Shown: positions 1 to 7,576 of the stretch, in pieces
Layout of the letters: the number at the start of each line of letters is the position of its first letter
Position numbering within the stretch: position 1 is the stretch's first letter
From: JAHDWY01 sp964632865
Lineage (GTDB): Bacteria; Hydrogenedentota; Hydrogenedentia; Hydrogenedentales; SLHB01
Direction of reading: 5' to 3'
Length of the DNA stretch: 38,915 nt
Assembly (NCBI GenBank): GCA_964632865.1
Contig: CAZWDH010000020.1
Coordinates: 1 to 38,915 of the forward strand
Program-made: the position numbers and the translations under genes
The notes under the pieces: generated by a model
Told to the model about the DNA's origin: nothing
Database searches by the model: none
The model's input: the letters and a program-made list of their open reading frames with translations, nothing else

Positions 1-1326
1 CTCACCCCATTGTAACAGAGTGCTTTGCCACGCGGCCGTCTCCACCCGGTCGAAAGCCGTGGTCGCCGCGGCAAGTTGTTCCAACTCAAAGGGATGATCG
101 CGAACTTCAATGTTGTCACCGGCCACTCCCACCGCCGCCGCGACCAGCTCCGTGTACGTGTCAATTTCGTCGTTGGTCCGCTCGACGTAGGCCTTGTCAC
201 CGGTCGGTTCCCCTTCCGGGCTCATCTCGTCCTGATAACGCCCTTCGACGATGGCCGTGACCCGCGTCACCGCCACATCGCCCGGTCCGGAAATGGTCTC
301 GGTCGTCGTGCGTGATGGTTCAAAGTTCTCGAGGGTCTGTGAATCCGTCTGCACCGTGCCCGTGCCGCCAGGCACCGGCGCGTCCACAGGAAGGTTCGCG
401 CGCGCCCCAGTGGGACCTTCCGGCAGGGATTCTATGTTCTGCGTGCTCGACTCGGAGGTGAGGCTGCTCACGACGGCGCCGCTTTCGACTTCTTCGCGCA
501 ACTCTTTAACGCTGCTGTTGTCGATGTCGAGACTTACGCGGACCACGCTGCGCACGCCGATTTGCCGGAGCGCGTCCTCAGCGCTCTGCTCCAACGCGTT
601 CTTGTAATTCTTCATGTACGCGAGACGGGAATTGGCGATCGTGTCGAAGTCGTCCTCCGACGGCGCGTTCAGCACTCGACCGTCGACCGTGACGAGATTG
701 ATGTTCTCGCGCGTCAAATTCGCTCCGCCGAAGGTACTGATGCATCCCAGCACCGCCTTGATGTCTTCTTCCTTGAGCGCGCGATTCACCTTGAGTGTCA
801 CCGTCGCCTCAGACGGCTTCTGCGAATCGGAAAAGATCTCTTCTTTGGCTTCTGTGATCTGGACGAAGGATTTGTCCACGAAGCTGAACTCGTTCAACAT
901 GCGCTGGAGCTGGCCCATCAATGCAATCTGATACCCCTTCTCCTGGGCAAACTGATTCTGCATGAAGTTCGTCGCGCCGAGGGTCTCATATCCAGCCAGG
1001 GTGCCCTGCGTTTTGGGGATACCCGCCGCCAGCAGCATGACGCGCAAACGGCTGCGGTCGCTCACCGGAACTTCAACGGCTTGCCCCCCGTCCACGACCC
1101 GGTATGGCACGTTCTCGTCATCCAGTTGGGTTTGGATGGCCACCATGTCTTCCGGGCCCAGCGCGTCAAAGAGAGTCACGTACTGGGGCCGGCTGCCGAA
1201 ATACACCATGCTGCCGACGATAGCGACGGTGAAGAGGAATGCGAGGGCGATGTTGACACGCGCGCTCGTGGAGAGCCGCTGCCAGGCTTGGGTTATTCCG
1301 CCCCAGAGTTGGCGCAAAAATTCCAC
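1..1326 (-). CDS. fliF: Flagellar MS-ring protein FliF (N-terminal 442 residues, cut by window edge)
   Basis: FliF builds the MS ring of the flagellar basal body in the inner membrane and is the platform for the rotor and export gate. The visible part begins with a short cytoplasmic stretch (VEFLRQLWGG), then a membrane helix at about residues 21-38, then the first ring-building domain (YscJ/FliF type; QYVTLFDALGPEDM, then VPYRVVDGG) and the second domain around NQFAQEKGYQIALMGQLQRM. Family proteins are usually about 530-570 residues, so roughly 100 residues including the C-terminal FliG-binding tail lie outside the window. I chose the GTG at 1326 because GGAAAGG sits about 8 bases upstream, the next in-frame stop upstream excludes a much longer form, and the start fits the family N-terminus. 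It is the last visible gene of the flgB operon. Identity is secure; the exact start is slightly less so. Confidence 0.93.
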   Translation of the reverse strand, partial: MEFLRQLWGGITQAWQRLSTSARVNIALAFLFTVAIVGSMVYFGSRPQYVTLFDALGPEDMVAIQTQLDDENVPYRVVDGGQAVEVPVSDRSRLRVMLLAAGIPKTQGTLAGYETLGATNFMQNQFAQEKGYQIALMGQLQRMLNEFSFVDKSFVQITEAKEEIFSDSQKPSEATVTLKVNRALKEEDIKAVLGCISTFGGANLTRENINLVTVDGRVLNAPSEDDFDTIANSRLAYMKNYKNALEQSAEDALRQIGVRSVVRVSLDIDNSSVKELREEVESGAVVSSLTSESSTQNIESLPEGPTGARANLPVDAPVPGGTGTVQTDSQTLENFEPSRTTTETISGPGDVAVTRVTAIVEGRYQDEMSPEGEPTGDKAYVERTNDEIDTYTELVAAAVGVAGDNIEVRDHPFELEQLAAATTAFDRVETAAWQSTLLQWGE

Positions 1327-1468
1327 AGGTGAAGCCTTTCCTGCCTCGACGCCGATGCTCGCCGGAGCGGTCGCCGCCGGGTCTGGTCCCGTTCTGCGAT
1401 ATCACGCGATTGGAGCGCAATACCCAAAACCTCCCATCCTCGATCCTTTCGCGGATGACCCGCCCGAG

Positions 1469-1924
1469 TCATTCGCGCTCCGCCGTGTCTTGCGCCGGGA
1501 CACGACGGCTCCCTTCGACCGGCAACGGACGAGGATCCCGCAACGTCCAGTCCACGCCGGGTGAAGTCGTGATTTTCCAGTCCGGAGGGGTGGTGGCCGT
1601 CGGGGCGTTCTGGGTCAACTCAACTGTCAACTCCGCGCGTCGGTCGGCCGGCACCAATACAGTCTGCCCGCCGTCCCGAATCTCAAACGGGACCCGTCTC
1701 GACTCCAGCAGCACGCGAAGCATATCCGCTTCCCGCACGCTCAATCCCGATACCATGGGCACCAGCTTGTGCTGTGTTTCCACGGGCCGGGGCCGGGCGT
1801 CGTAAGCGGCTAACGCCGCCAACGGCACCAGGAGCGAGACGGCCACGCAACGTCGCCGGTCACATACGGGCACCTTGTGCCAATACGCTTGGGCTACGAC
1901 TGCGAGTTGACGGAGAACCCTCAC
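1469..1924 (-). CDS. Short FliF-like protein: membrane helix plus a single ring-building (RBM1-like) domain
   Basis: This 151-residue protein lies between fliE and fliF. Its N-terminus (VRVLRQLAVVAQ) and hydrophobic segment (about residues 23-38) resemble the start of FliF, and the next block, MVSGLSVREADMLRVLLES then VPFEIRDGGQTVLVPADR, matches the first YscJ/FliF ring-building domain (compare VPYRVVDGGQAVEVPVSDR in the FliF next door). It stops shortly afterwards, with no second or third ring domain and no C-terminal tail. The GTG at 1924 has an AGAGAGAGG ribosome site, whereas a longer ATG start at 2023 would overlap fliE. It is not a frameshifted piece of the neighbouring fliF, because that gene has its own complete helix and RBM1. 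It could be an accessory ring subunit or a decaying duplicate. The family relationship is seen in the sequence; any role is unknown. Confidence 0.75.
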   Translation of the reverse strand: MRVLRQLAVVAQAYWHKVPVCDRRRCVAVSLLVPLAALAAYDARPRPVETQHKLVPMVSGLSVREADMLRVLLESRRVPFEIRDGGQTVLVPADRRAELTVELTQNAPTATTPPDWKITTSPGVDWTLRDPRPLPVEGSRRVPAQDTAERE

Positions 1925-1982
1925 AGACCTCTCTCTCTTCGACTGTTGTGCGAAGCCGGGCTGGCCGACCCGGGCCTCGCGA

Positions 1983-2303
1983 TTACAATTGCATCCGCAT
2001 GATCTCTTCGTATGCGGCAACAATCTTGTTCCGAACCGCCATCATCGTCTGAAAAGACACGTCGGCCTTCTCCACCGCGACGACCGCTTCGGTTACGTCC
2101 TTAATCTCTCCCGCCACGAGCTTCTTGATGGTCGTGTCCGCTTCGGTTTGCAGGCGTTGCACCTCGCTAATCGACTCGGTGAGCACATCCTTGAACGACT
2201 TGCCCTCCACCGAAGACGGCGCAGGCTTGGCAGTCCGCATCTGCGACGGATCGATCTCGATCCGCTGAGGTTGTATCCCGCCTACTTTGAAAGGTTCACT
2301 CAT
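1983..2303 (-). CDS. fliE: Flagellar hook-basal body complex protein FliE
   Basis: FliE joins the MS ring and export gate to the proximal rod. The 106-residue length is normal for the family and the C-terminal half is diagnostic: GKSFKDVLTESISEVQRLQ, then AVEKADVSFQTMMAVRNKI and the terminal helix ending in EEIMRMQL. The ATG at 2303 lies 11 bases after the flgC stop, so translation is probably coupled within the flgB operon. The gene order flgB-flgC-fliE-fliF is the usual one; what is odd is the short FliF-like gene placed between fliE and fliF. Confidence 0.96.
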   Translation of the reverse strand: MSEPFKVGGIQPQRIEIDPSQMRTAKPAPSSVEGKSFKDVLTESISEVQRLQTEADTTIKKLVAGEIKDVTEAVVAVEKADVSFQTMMAVRNKIVAAYEEIMRMQL

Positions 2304-2314
2304 GGTCGTTCACG

Positions 2315-2734
2315 CTACACCTGAAGGATGTCCAACGCCTTCTGAGAAATTCGTTTGCTCGACAACACCACTGCAACGTTCGCTTCATACGCCCGCTGCG
2401 CGGAAACCAAATCGACCATCTCAACCGACAGGTCAATGTTCGGATATTCCACATACCCATCCGCGTCGGCGATCGGATTGTTCGGCTCGAATACCCTGCG
2501 CAACGGGGAGGGGTCGCTGGCGATTTGTTTCACCCGCACCCCAAACTTGTCCGGCTTCGTGATCGGGGTAATCTGGTCGGCCTCCAAGACGGCCATCTGC
2601 CGCCGGAACGCCCCGCCCTTGGCGGTGACCGGCGACATGGCGTTGGCGATATTCTGGGCAATGATGTTCATGCGGGTCCGCTGAGCGCGAAGCCCTGATA
2701 CCGCGATATCTCGTGCCGAAACCGCCTCTAACAT
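2315..2734 (-). CDS. flgC: Flagellar basal-body rod protein FlgC
   Basis: FlgC is a proximal rod subunit exported by the flagellar type III apparatus. The 139-residue protein has the N-terminal rod motif SGLRAQRTRMNIIAQNIAN (residues about 13-31), the central GGAFRRQ and NPIADADGYVEYPN segments, and the conserved C-terminal helix with SAQRAYEANVAV. The start is the ATG at 2734 with a GGTGGGG ribosome site. It follows flgB by 16 bases and precedes fliE by 11 bases, so it is part of one transcript. Length and motifs are typical. Confidence 0.97.
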   Translation of the reverse strand: MLEAVSARDIAVSGLRAQRTRMNIIAQNIANAMSPVTAKGGAFRRQMAVLEADQITPITKPDKFGVRVKQIASDPSPLRRVFEPNNPIADADGYVEYPNIDLSVEMVDLVSAQRAYEANVAVVLSSKRISQKALDILQV

Positions 2735-2750
2735 TTTACCCCACCGTTAC

Positions 2751-3143
2751 TTAGCGCAGGCCGGACAGCATGTCCTTGACCATCCGGAAGTGCTTGGCCA
2801 AGAGGCTACTATATGTTGTGTACTTTCCGGTATTTTCGGCCAAATCAGCCATTTCCTGCTCTAAATCGACCTTATTGTAATCATTTTTCGACGAAAGCGC
2901 AAGGCGTTCAAAACGCGGCATTTCGCGAGTTGCATCGAGGTGCCGGGCCATGGTCGTGCGGAGTGCGACGGGGCCCCGCCCCTCGAGGGCATCTCGCAGG
3001 CTCGCCTGAAAGTCCAGACGGGCCGGGTTATACTTCGGGGTATCCACATTGGCGATGTTGTTGGCGATAAGAGACTGGTTGCGCACCGCAACCTTCATCC
3101 CCGCCGTCAACAGCGAAACCGTGTCGACACCCGCAAATGCCAC
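2751..3143 (-). CDS. flgB: Flagellar basal-body rod protein FlgB (GTG start)
   Basis: FlgB is the most membrane-proximal rod subunit and the first gene of the flagellar operon here. The 130-residue protein carries the rod N-terminus (AVRNQSLIANNIANVDTPKY, about residues 20-39) and the C-terminal KVDLEQEMADLAENTGKYTT followed by a helix ending in LSGLR. The GTG at 3143 is preceded by AGGGGAG about 9 bases away, which supports this start. A sigma-54 promoter lies about 110 bases upstream, with a strong hairpin in the leader between them. Early flagellar operons under sigma-54 control are well known in other phyla. Confidence 0.96.
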   Translation of the reverse strand: MAFAGVDTVSLLTAGMKVAVRNQSLIANNIANVDTPKYNPARLDFQASLRDALEGRGPVALRTTMARHLDATREMPRFERLALSSKNDYNKVDLEQEMADLAENTGKYTTYSSLLAKHFRMVKDMLSGLR

Positions 3144-3173
3144 TGTTAATTACTCCCCTGGTACTTGTCATCG

Positions 3174-3205
3174 AGCCGGGACGGCCGGCCAGGACCGCCC
3201 CGGCT
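3174..3205 (-). repeat. GC-rich hairpin in the flgB leader
   Basis: AGCCGGGACGG (3174-3184) and CCGCCCCGGCT (3195-3205) form an 11-bp stem with one G:U-type pair and a 10-base loop. It lies between the sigma-54 promoter and the flgB start, so it would be transcribed in the leader. It could affect translation or mRNA stability, or simply be a dispersed palindromic repeat, since the window has other short perfect palindromes between genes. Confidence 0.6.
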
Positions 3206-3253
3206 ACAACCTGTGAGATCTCTCCGTCAGAGACTCTCCGTCTCAAAGGCAGG

Positions 3254-3269
3254 AGCAACCCTTGTGCCA
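3254..3269 (-). promoter_or_regulatory. Sigma-54 (-24/-12) promoter of the flgB operon
   Basis: Read on the minus strand the 16 bases are TGGCACAAGGGTTGCT, matching the sigma-54 consensus TGGCAC-N5-TTGCW with the correct GG-to-GC spacing. It points at flgB, and transcription would start near 3242, about 100 bases before the GTG. Sigma-54 promoters need an enhancer-binding activator; I did not find a clear activator site, and no such regulator is encoded in the window. Confidence 0.8.
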
Positions 3270-3624
3270 CGCGGTGGCATATGTCTATCGCAATAAAAAT
3301 AAAGTACTTACCGGATTGCGCCGCTATTCGGTTCGTTTGGTTGCGGCAGCTTTTGCCCTCATTCCGGCGAGAATTGCCCATTGGCGATTCAGTTCGGTAC
3401 GCCGGTAGAGGCAAGGATATCGTTGGTTTGGCCAATTCGAGATTCGCGGCCCGATATGTCACTAGCATTTGTATCTCGCATGCCGACGTGCTAAAAGTAA
3501 CGCAGACCGACCCGGCGGGTATGCTCAATAGGGATGCTTCCCTCTGCAAGGCTTTCGCGTCCAATCAAATCGGGTACGGGCACAGCGTAGTACGCCCAAG
3601 CAAACAACTTGGAGGAACGCTGGC

Positions 3625-4419
3625 ATGAACTCCCTTTCACGCCGATTCACCATCCTGATCGCATTTGTTTCGCTGTTTTCTCTCACCGGATGTCCGATCC
3701 TGTTTGGGCCCCCTGTAGCGGGCCAGACCAGAACCTTTGACGGCATCGAATTTCAATGGTGTCCGCCGGGGACGTTTGCCATGGGAAGTCCGATGTACGA
3801 AGTTGGGCGCAATATGGACGAACCTTTGCACGAAGTAACCTTGAGCGAAGGGTTCTGGCTCTCGAAATATCCCATTACGCAAGCGCAGTGGGAAAACATC
3901 ACCGGAACGAATCCCTCGAACTTCGCCGGCGCGGACAAACCCGTGGAGAACGTGAGTTGGGACGACGTGCAGGATTTTCTCATCTACCTTAATGCGTCAT
4001 CGGCCAATGCGATGTACCGGCTCCCAACAGAGGCGGAATGGGAGTACGCGTATCGGGCAGGCACGACGACGCGGTTCTACTGGGGGGATGACTCAAGTCT
4101 GACGGATATCGACAATTATGCGTGGTACGACACAAACGAAGGGTCGCAAACGCACCCCGTGGGCCAGAAGTTGCCCAATGCGTGGGGACTTTACGATATG
4201 GCCGGCAACGTCGAGGAGTGGTGTCAAGATACCTACGGCACGTATCCCGCAGGACCTGTTACCGATCCGCAGGGGCCACCGCCCGGCAACAGCAAGGTGC
4301 TTCGGGGTGGCGCCTACAACGACGACGCGGTAGATGTTCGCGCTGCCGCCAGGGACTTCTTCAACTCCGATTCTCGTCTGGACATCGCCGGATTTCGGTT
4401 GGTGCGTACTACAGGCTAA
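3625..4419 (+). CDS. Lipoprotein with formylglycine-generating-enzyme (SUMF1/FGE) fold, probably non-catalytic
   Basis: The 264-residue protein starts with a lipoprotein signal (lipobox LTGC, Cys23, followed by Pro). From about residue 35 it has the FGE/SUMF1 sulfatase-modifying fold: FDGIEFQWCPPGTFAMGS, WLSKYPITQAQWENI, YRLPTEAEWEYAYRAGT, AWGLYDMAGNVEEWCQD, LRGGAYNDDAVDVRAAARD and a final GFRLVR. True FGEs carry two catalytic cysteines in the RGGS..C....C segment; here that segment has none, so formylglycine formation is unlikely. Such domains also serve as ligand-binding or adhesin-like folds in exported proteins. It is closely similar to the paralogue at 13879-14667, down to a shared QTRTFDGIEFQWCPPGTF. 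The ATG at 3625 has a GGAGG site. It is the first of two plus-strand genes; the next starts 342 bases on. Confidence 0.88.
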   Translation: MNSLSRRFTILIAFVSLFSLTGCPILFGPPVAGQTRTFDGIEFQWCPPGTFAMGSPMYEVGRNMDEPLHEVTLSEGFWLSKYPITQAQWENITGTNPSNFAGADKPVENVSWDDVQDFLIYLNASSANAMYRLPTEAEWEYAYRAGTTTRFYWGDDSSLTDIDNYAWYDTNEGSQTHPVGQKLPNAWGLYDMAGNVEEWCQDTYGTYPAGPVTDPQGPPPGNSKVLRGGAYNDDAVDVRAAARDFFNSDSRLDIAGFRLVRTTG

Positions 4420-4761
4420 TGGCTCGTGGAAATCGTCCCATAGCCTGCTTCCCACATCGTGCAAGCTCAACGCAGACGTCGCTGAATCGAAGTCGCCGGG
4501 CCTTCGGTGTCTATCGAGGTTGACCCTGCACCCGTGTAGAATCGTGCCTCAACTCGGTGAGGCCATGCCTCAACACGGGTAATCGCGTAACGGCGAGGGG
4601 TTGGGCTTCGTTGGCTAATCCCTTGCTATCCCTTACTTTATCCGGAAACATCTATTTTCGGCATGGCGGTTGCTCTTTTTCGCTGCAGCGAATCATGCGG
4701 CTGGTGCACAGGCCGCCTGTCTCGCGCATCCCAGTTTCGCACATAAGAAAGGAGTGGCCTT
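4420..4761. other. Intergenic region upstream of htrA
   Basis: No gene is apparent in these 342 bases; the open frames are short or run into htrA out of frame. A good ribosome site (AAGAAAGGAG) precedes the htrA start. A GGAAAC at about 4642 resembles the -35 of some ECF-type promoters, but I cannot see a matching -10, so I do not call a promoter. Confidence 0.5.
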
Positions 4762-6267
4762 ATGAGCTACCTGAGCACACACAAAATCAAATCAGCTTTG
4801 ATTGCCGTCGTGGCAGTCGGGCTGGTGGCGGCGGTGCCGAGCCTGATGTCATCGTCCCCTGCTACCGCGCAGGTGGACGGTCCGTCGAAGGAGGCACTGT
4901 CGACACTGAACAATCTGAGCGAGGCCTTCGTCGGCCTGTCCGCCGAAGCGTCCCCGGCCGTTGTTTCCATTCGCGTAAAGAAGGATATGAGCCGAGACAT
5001 GCAACCCACGCAAGGGCCGGGAATGACTCCGGGCGATCTCTTCGAGCGTTTCTTTGGGCCCGGATTCCAGATTCCTGGCGGACCGGATAGTCCGGCGCCA
5101 GGCGGTACGCCCTTTGCCTACGGTGAAGGCACCGGGTTTATCATGTCGGACGACGGCTACGTCGTGACCAACAGTCACGTGGTCGACGGCGCGGACGTGG
5201 TCGAGGTGCGGTTGGATGACGGACGCGAATTCGATGCGGAAGTCATCGGTTCGGATCCGCAGACCGAAGTCGCCCTGATTAAGGTTGACGCGAAAGATCT
5301 TCCCACGCTGAAGTTTGGCGATTCCGACGCAATCCAGGTCGGTGAGTGGGTCGTGGCGATCGGCAGCCCCTTCGGCCTGCAGCATACCGTGACCGCCGGT
5401 ATCGTGAGCGCGCGCGGACGCGGCGATGTGGGCATCGTGGACTACGCCGACTTCATCCAGACTGATGCGGCCATCAACCCCGGCAATTCCGGTGGCCCTT
5501 TGCTGAACCTCGATGGCGAGGTCATTGGCATGAACACCGCCATCCTCAGCCGTAGCGGCGGCAACATGGGAATTGGATTCGCCATCCCCATCAACATGGT
5601 GCGCTACGTCGTTGATGAACTTCGTGAAGACGGCGCGGTAACACGCGGGTTCCTCGGAATCGGTATTCAAAACCTGACCCCTGATTTGGCGGAATGGTTC
5701 AACGTCGACGAAAGCCAGGGCGTGCTTGTGGCATCCGTGGTACCCGATACTCCGGCCGATCGTGCGGGCCTGAAGAAGGACGACGTTATCGTCGAATATG
5801 AAGGCAAGCCCGTCGTTGCGTCGGGTTCGTTCCGCAGCCACGTGGCGACCACGCCGGCTGGCGAGGAGGTCGACCTGACCATCGTTCGCGATGGCAAGCG
5901 CATGACGAAGCAGGTCACCATCGGCGAAATGGAAGGCGACGAGATGAAGTCCAACGGCGGCACCGCCGTGCAGGCCGAAGCGCAGGGCAAGAAGATCGGA
6001 ATCACGATCGAGAATCTGACTGACGAAACCGCCCAACGGCTTGGGTACGAAAATAAGTCCGGCGTTGTAATCGGTCAGGTGGTGCGCGGTTCCGCAGCGG
6101 CCTTGGCAGGGCTGCGTCCCGGCATGCTCATCACGGAAGTGAATCGCCAGCCGGTACAGAATGTGAATGACTTCCGCGAAGCCATGGACAAAGGAGATGA
6201 AGGGCGAGGCACCTTGCTCCGTGTGGAAAGTGCGGACGGCGGTTCGCGGTACGTCGCCATTAAGTAA
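4762..6267 (+). CDS. htrA: Periplasmic HtrA/DegP-family serine protease with two PDZ domains
   Basis: This 501-residue protein is a DegP/DegQ-type envelope protease-chaperone. An N-terminal signal peptide (hydrophobic about 12-30, likely cleavage after ATA near 36) is followed by the trypsin-like domain: GTGFIMSDDGYVVTNSHVV with His139, the SDPQTEVALIKV segment, and NPGNSGGPL with Ser243. PDZ1 spans about 285-375 (GFLGIGIQNLT) and PDZ2 about 410-498 (IGITIENLT). The usual catalytic Asp (as in SDIAL of E. coli DegP) is Glu169 here, 30 residues after the His exactly as in DegP, so the triad reads His-Glu-Ser. A linker rich in Gly and Pro (about 77-117) precedes the protease domain, like the DegP LA loop. 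The gene is followed by two hairpins that end transcription. Family assignment is secure; activity with Glu is uncertain. Confidence 0.95.
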   Translation: MSYLSTHKIKSALIAVVAVGLVAAVPSLMSSSPATAQVDGPSKEALSTLNNLSEAFVGLSAEASPAVVSIRVKKDMSRDMQPTQGPGMTPGDLFERFFGPGFQIPGGPDSPAPGGTPFAYGEGTGFIMSDDGYVVTNSHVVDGADVVEVRLDDGREFDAEVIGSDPQTEVALIKVDAKDLPTLKFGDSDAIQVGEWVVAIGSPFGLQHTVTAGIVSARGRGDVGIVDYADFIQTDAAINPGNSGGPLLNLDGEVIGMNTAILSRSGGNMGIGFAIPINMVRYVVDELREDGAVTRGFLGIGIQNLTPDLAEWFNVDESQGVLVASVVPDTPADRAGLKKDDVIVEYEGKPVVASGSFRSHVATTPAGEEVDLTIVRDGKRMTKQVTIGEMEGDEMKSNGGTAVQAEAQGKKIGITIENLTDETAQRLGYENKSGVVIGQVVRGSAAALAGLRPGMLITEVNRQPVQNVNDFREAMDKGDEGRGTLLRVESADGGSRYVAIK

Positions 6268-6274
6268 CCTAACT

Positions 6275-6302
6275 CACCAACACTCTCCTGGTTGGTGTTT
6301 TC
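6275..6302 (+). terminator. Rho-independent terminator after htrA
   Basis: CACCAAC (6275-6281) pairs with GTTGGTG (6291-6297) and is followed directly by TTTT (6298-6301). It begins 7 bases after the htrA stop codon. Confidence 0.8.
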
Positions 6303-6304
6303 CA

Positions 6305-6334
6305 GGCGCGGGAACTCGAAAGGGTTCCCGCGCC
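6305..6334. terminator. Second perfect hairpin between convergent genes (bidirectional terminator candidate)
   Basis: GGCGCGGGAAC (6305-6315) and GTTCCCGCGCC (6324-6334) form a perfect 11-bp stem with an 8-base loop. It lies between htrA (plus) and the repeat lipoprotein gene ending at 6360 (minus). There is no strong U-tract, but the stem is very stable in either direction. Confidence 0.6.
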
Positions 6335-6359
6335 CGTGATTTGTTGTCGCACTCGACGC

Positions 6360-7127
6360 CTAAAAGTCCTCGAAGAGACTACCCGCTACCCAGTCGTTCT
6401 CATTAGAAGCAGTACGATTTTCGCCGCCGCTGACGCAGGATTGGCTGCCGTTAGCAGTGTTACCGGACCCTCCACTCACGCTGGCGTAGGTGCCGGCGGC
6501 CGTATTAAGTTGCCCGCCGCTAGCACTGGAATTTGTGCCGCTGGCCTCGTTGGCGCTACCGCCGCTGACGCTGGAGGTGAGGCCGCTGGCTATGTTGGTT
6601 GTGCCGCCGCTGACGCTTGAAGCATCGTTGCTGGCAGTATTGAGAATTCCACCGCTGACGCTAGCCGCCGCTCCCGTAACTGCGTTGCGAATTCCAGCAA
6701 CAAAACCGCCATAGTTCGGGTATTCATGGAACTCGCCAACGACCAGATTATGCGAACCCAAGCGGCCGTGTGTGACGATAGGGGTTTGTTCGTTGTAACC
6801 CACGATTAGGTTTCCAAGTCCCGTCAACCCGGCGCTGTCTTCGGTGTCGCCGCTGCCGCTGCGGACGTGGACGTTGCAGCCTTCGATGATGAGGTGGGGC
6901 CCGTTCAGTCCGTTTATGGACTCTTCCTCCACGCTAACATGGGCGAGTTTGGCCTGTGCCTCGGCCAAGTCTGCCTGCGCCGCCTCAAGCGCTTCTTCCA
7001 ATGCTTTCACGCGGCCCAATAGCGTGTGCTGAGCCAGATTCTGTGCGGGACAACCGAGGGTCGTCACGAGTGCTGCAATCAATACGGCGATTGCCAACAG
7101 CTTGGATTCGCGAGTAGAAGATTCCAT
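6360..7127 (-). CDS. Lipid-anchored YadA-head-like repeat protein, paralogue 1 (6 repeats)
   Basis: The 255-residue protein has a lipoprotein signal (lipobox TLGC, Cys26, then Pro), a short predicted coiled coil (about 32-64, RVKALEEALEAAQADLAEAQ), a conserved domain (NGPHLIIEGCNVHVRSGSGD, GLGNLIVGYNE, RLGSHNLVVG, YGGFVAGIRNAVTG) and six 15-residue repeats of the pattern SVSGGxxNxASGxxS, closing with NDWVAGSLFEDF. The repeat resembles the head repeats of trimeric autotransporter adhesins (YadA), where such units stack into a left-handed beta-roll; here the protein is anchored by an N-terminal lipid instead of a C-terminal barrel. I take the ATG at 7127, which has GGGAG 7 bases upstream and begins the signal peptide. 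Two paralogues lie directly upstream. Function is not known; surface attachment is inference. Confidence 0.85.
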   Translation of the reverse strand: MESSTRESKLLAIAVLIAALVTTLGCPAQNLAQHTLLGRVKALEEALEAAQADLAEAQAKLAHVSVEEESINGLNGPHLIIEGCNVHVRSGSGDTEDSAGLTGLGNLIVGYNEQTPIVTHGRLGSHNLVVGEFHEYPNYGGFVAGIRNAVTGAAASVSGGILNTASNDASSVSGGTTNIASGLTSSVSGGSANEASGTNSSASGGQLNTAAGTYASVSGGSGNTANGSQSCVSGGENRTASNENDWVAGSLFEDF

Positions 7128-7401
7128 CTCATTTCTCCCTTTTTTCCGGTTGCCCTTTATTCGAGGTAACACGTTCGAGACGATCTGTCACGGGGGTGTT
7201 GGTGACTTGACGAAGGGCAGATCAGGGCGGGAACGAAAACGCGGGCGGCTTGCATCGCCTCTTGGCGAGGTGCATGCCTCTCGTCACGGCTGACGCGTTT
7301 TAAGAAAAACACTCGAACGTGTGCCGGTGCTGCGGTTGTCTTGGGGTGTTTCATCGTTGGCAGTTCCCTGCTGTCCGATGCCGCAGAATTCGTGCGCGCT
7401 A

Positions 7402-7442
7402 AGACTGTATGACAGTCTGCCAAAGATGCCGCAGAATGTCAA
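7402..7442 (-). promoter_or_regulatory. Possible promoter with overlapping palindromic operator
   Basis: On the minus strand TTGACA (7437-7442) is followed after 17 bases by CAGACT (7414-7419), a perfect -35 with a weak -10. A perfect palindrome AGACTGT-N3-ACAGTCT (7402-7418) overlaps the -10 position, as a repressor site would. It points toward repeat lipoprotein 1 but lies nearly 290 bases from its start, so the assignment is tentative. Confidence 0.35.
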
Positions 7443-7576
7443 TGAAACGGGCGAAAATGTGAGAGATTCCGTCAGATCAACCGCGGCACGTTGCGTAGCG
7501 TCGAAGACCGGAACGGCTCACGATACGTTGCGATCGAATAACCGAAGTTTACCAACGCTCTCCGCATTCAGATATA

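Larger units (their letters stand above)
3144..3624. other. Divergent intergenic region between flgB and the FGE-like lipoprotein
   Basis: The 481 bases hold the sigma-54 promoter and leader hairpin for flgB on the minus strand. On the plus side a good ribosome site (GGAGG near 3611) precedes the gene at 3625, but I see no convincing promoter for it. Open frames here (for example minus 3028-3564) overlap flgB and have no recognisable content. The stretch 3280-3310 is locally AT-rich. Confidence 0.6.

Noticed and set aside
1326..1924. Idea that the short FliF-like gene and fliF are one gene split by a frameshift
   Set aside because: Each has its own membrane helix and first ring-building domain, so joining them would duplicate both; a duplication explains the data better.
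4520..4542. TTGACC and TAGAAT upstream of htrA as a promoter
   Set aside because: The spacer is only 11 bases, too short for a sigma-70 promoter.
4849..6036. 395-codon open frame antisense to htrA
   Set aside because: His/Asp/Val-rich translation with no family resemblance; htrA on the other strand is certain.
7157..7423. 88-codon open frame upstream of repeat lipoprotein 1
   Set aside because: Overlaps the direct repeat and palindrome, has no ribosome site or recognisable features.
7552..7573. Short similarity between 7552-7573 and 32802-32822 (CCAACGCTCTCC and flanks)
   Set aside because: About 18 of 21 bases match, but only two clear copies, with no structure or consistent position; could be chance or a tiny dispersed repeat.
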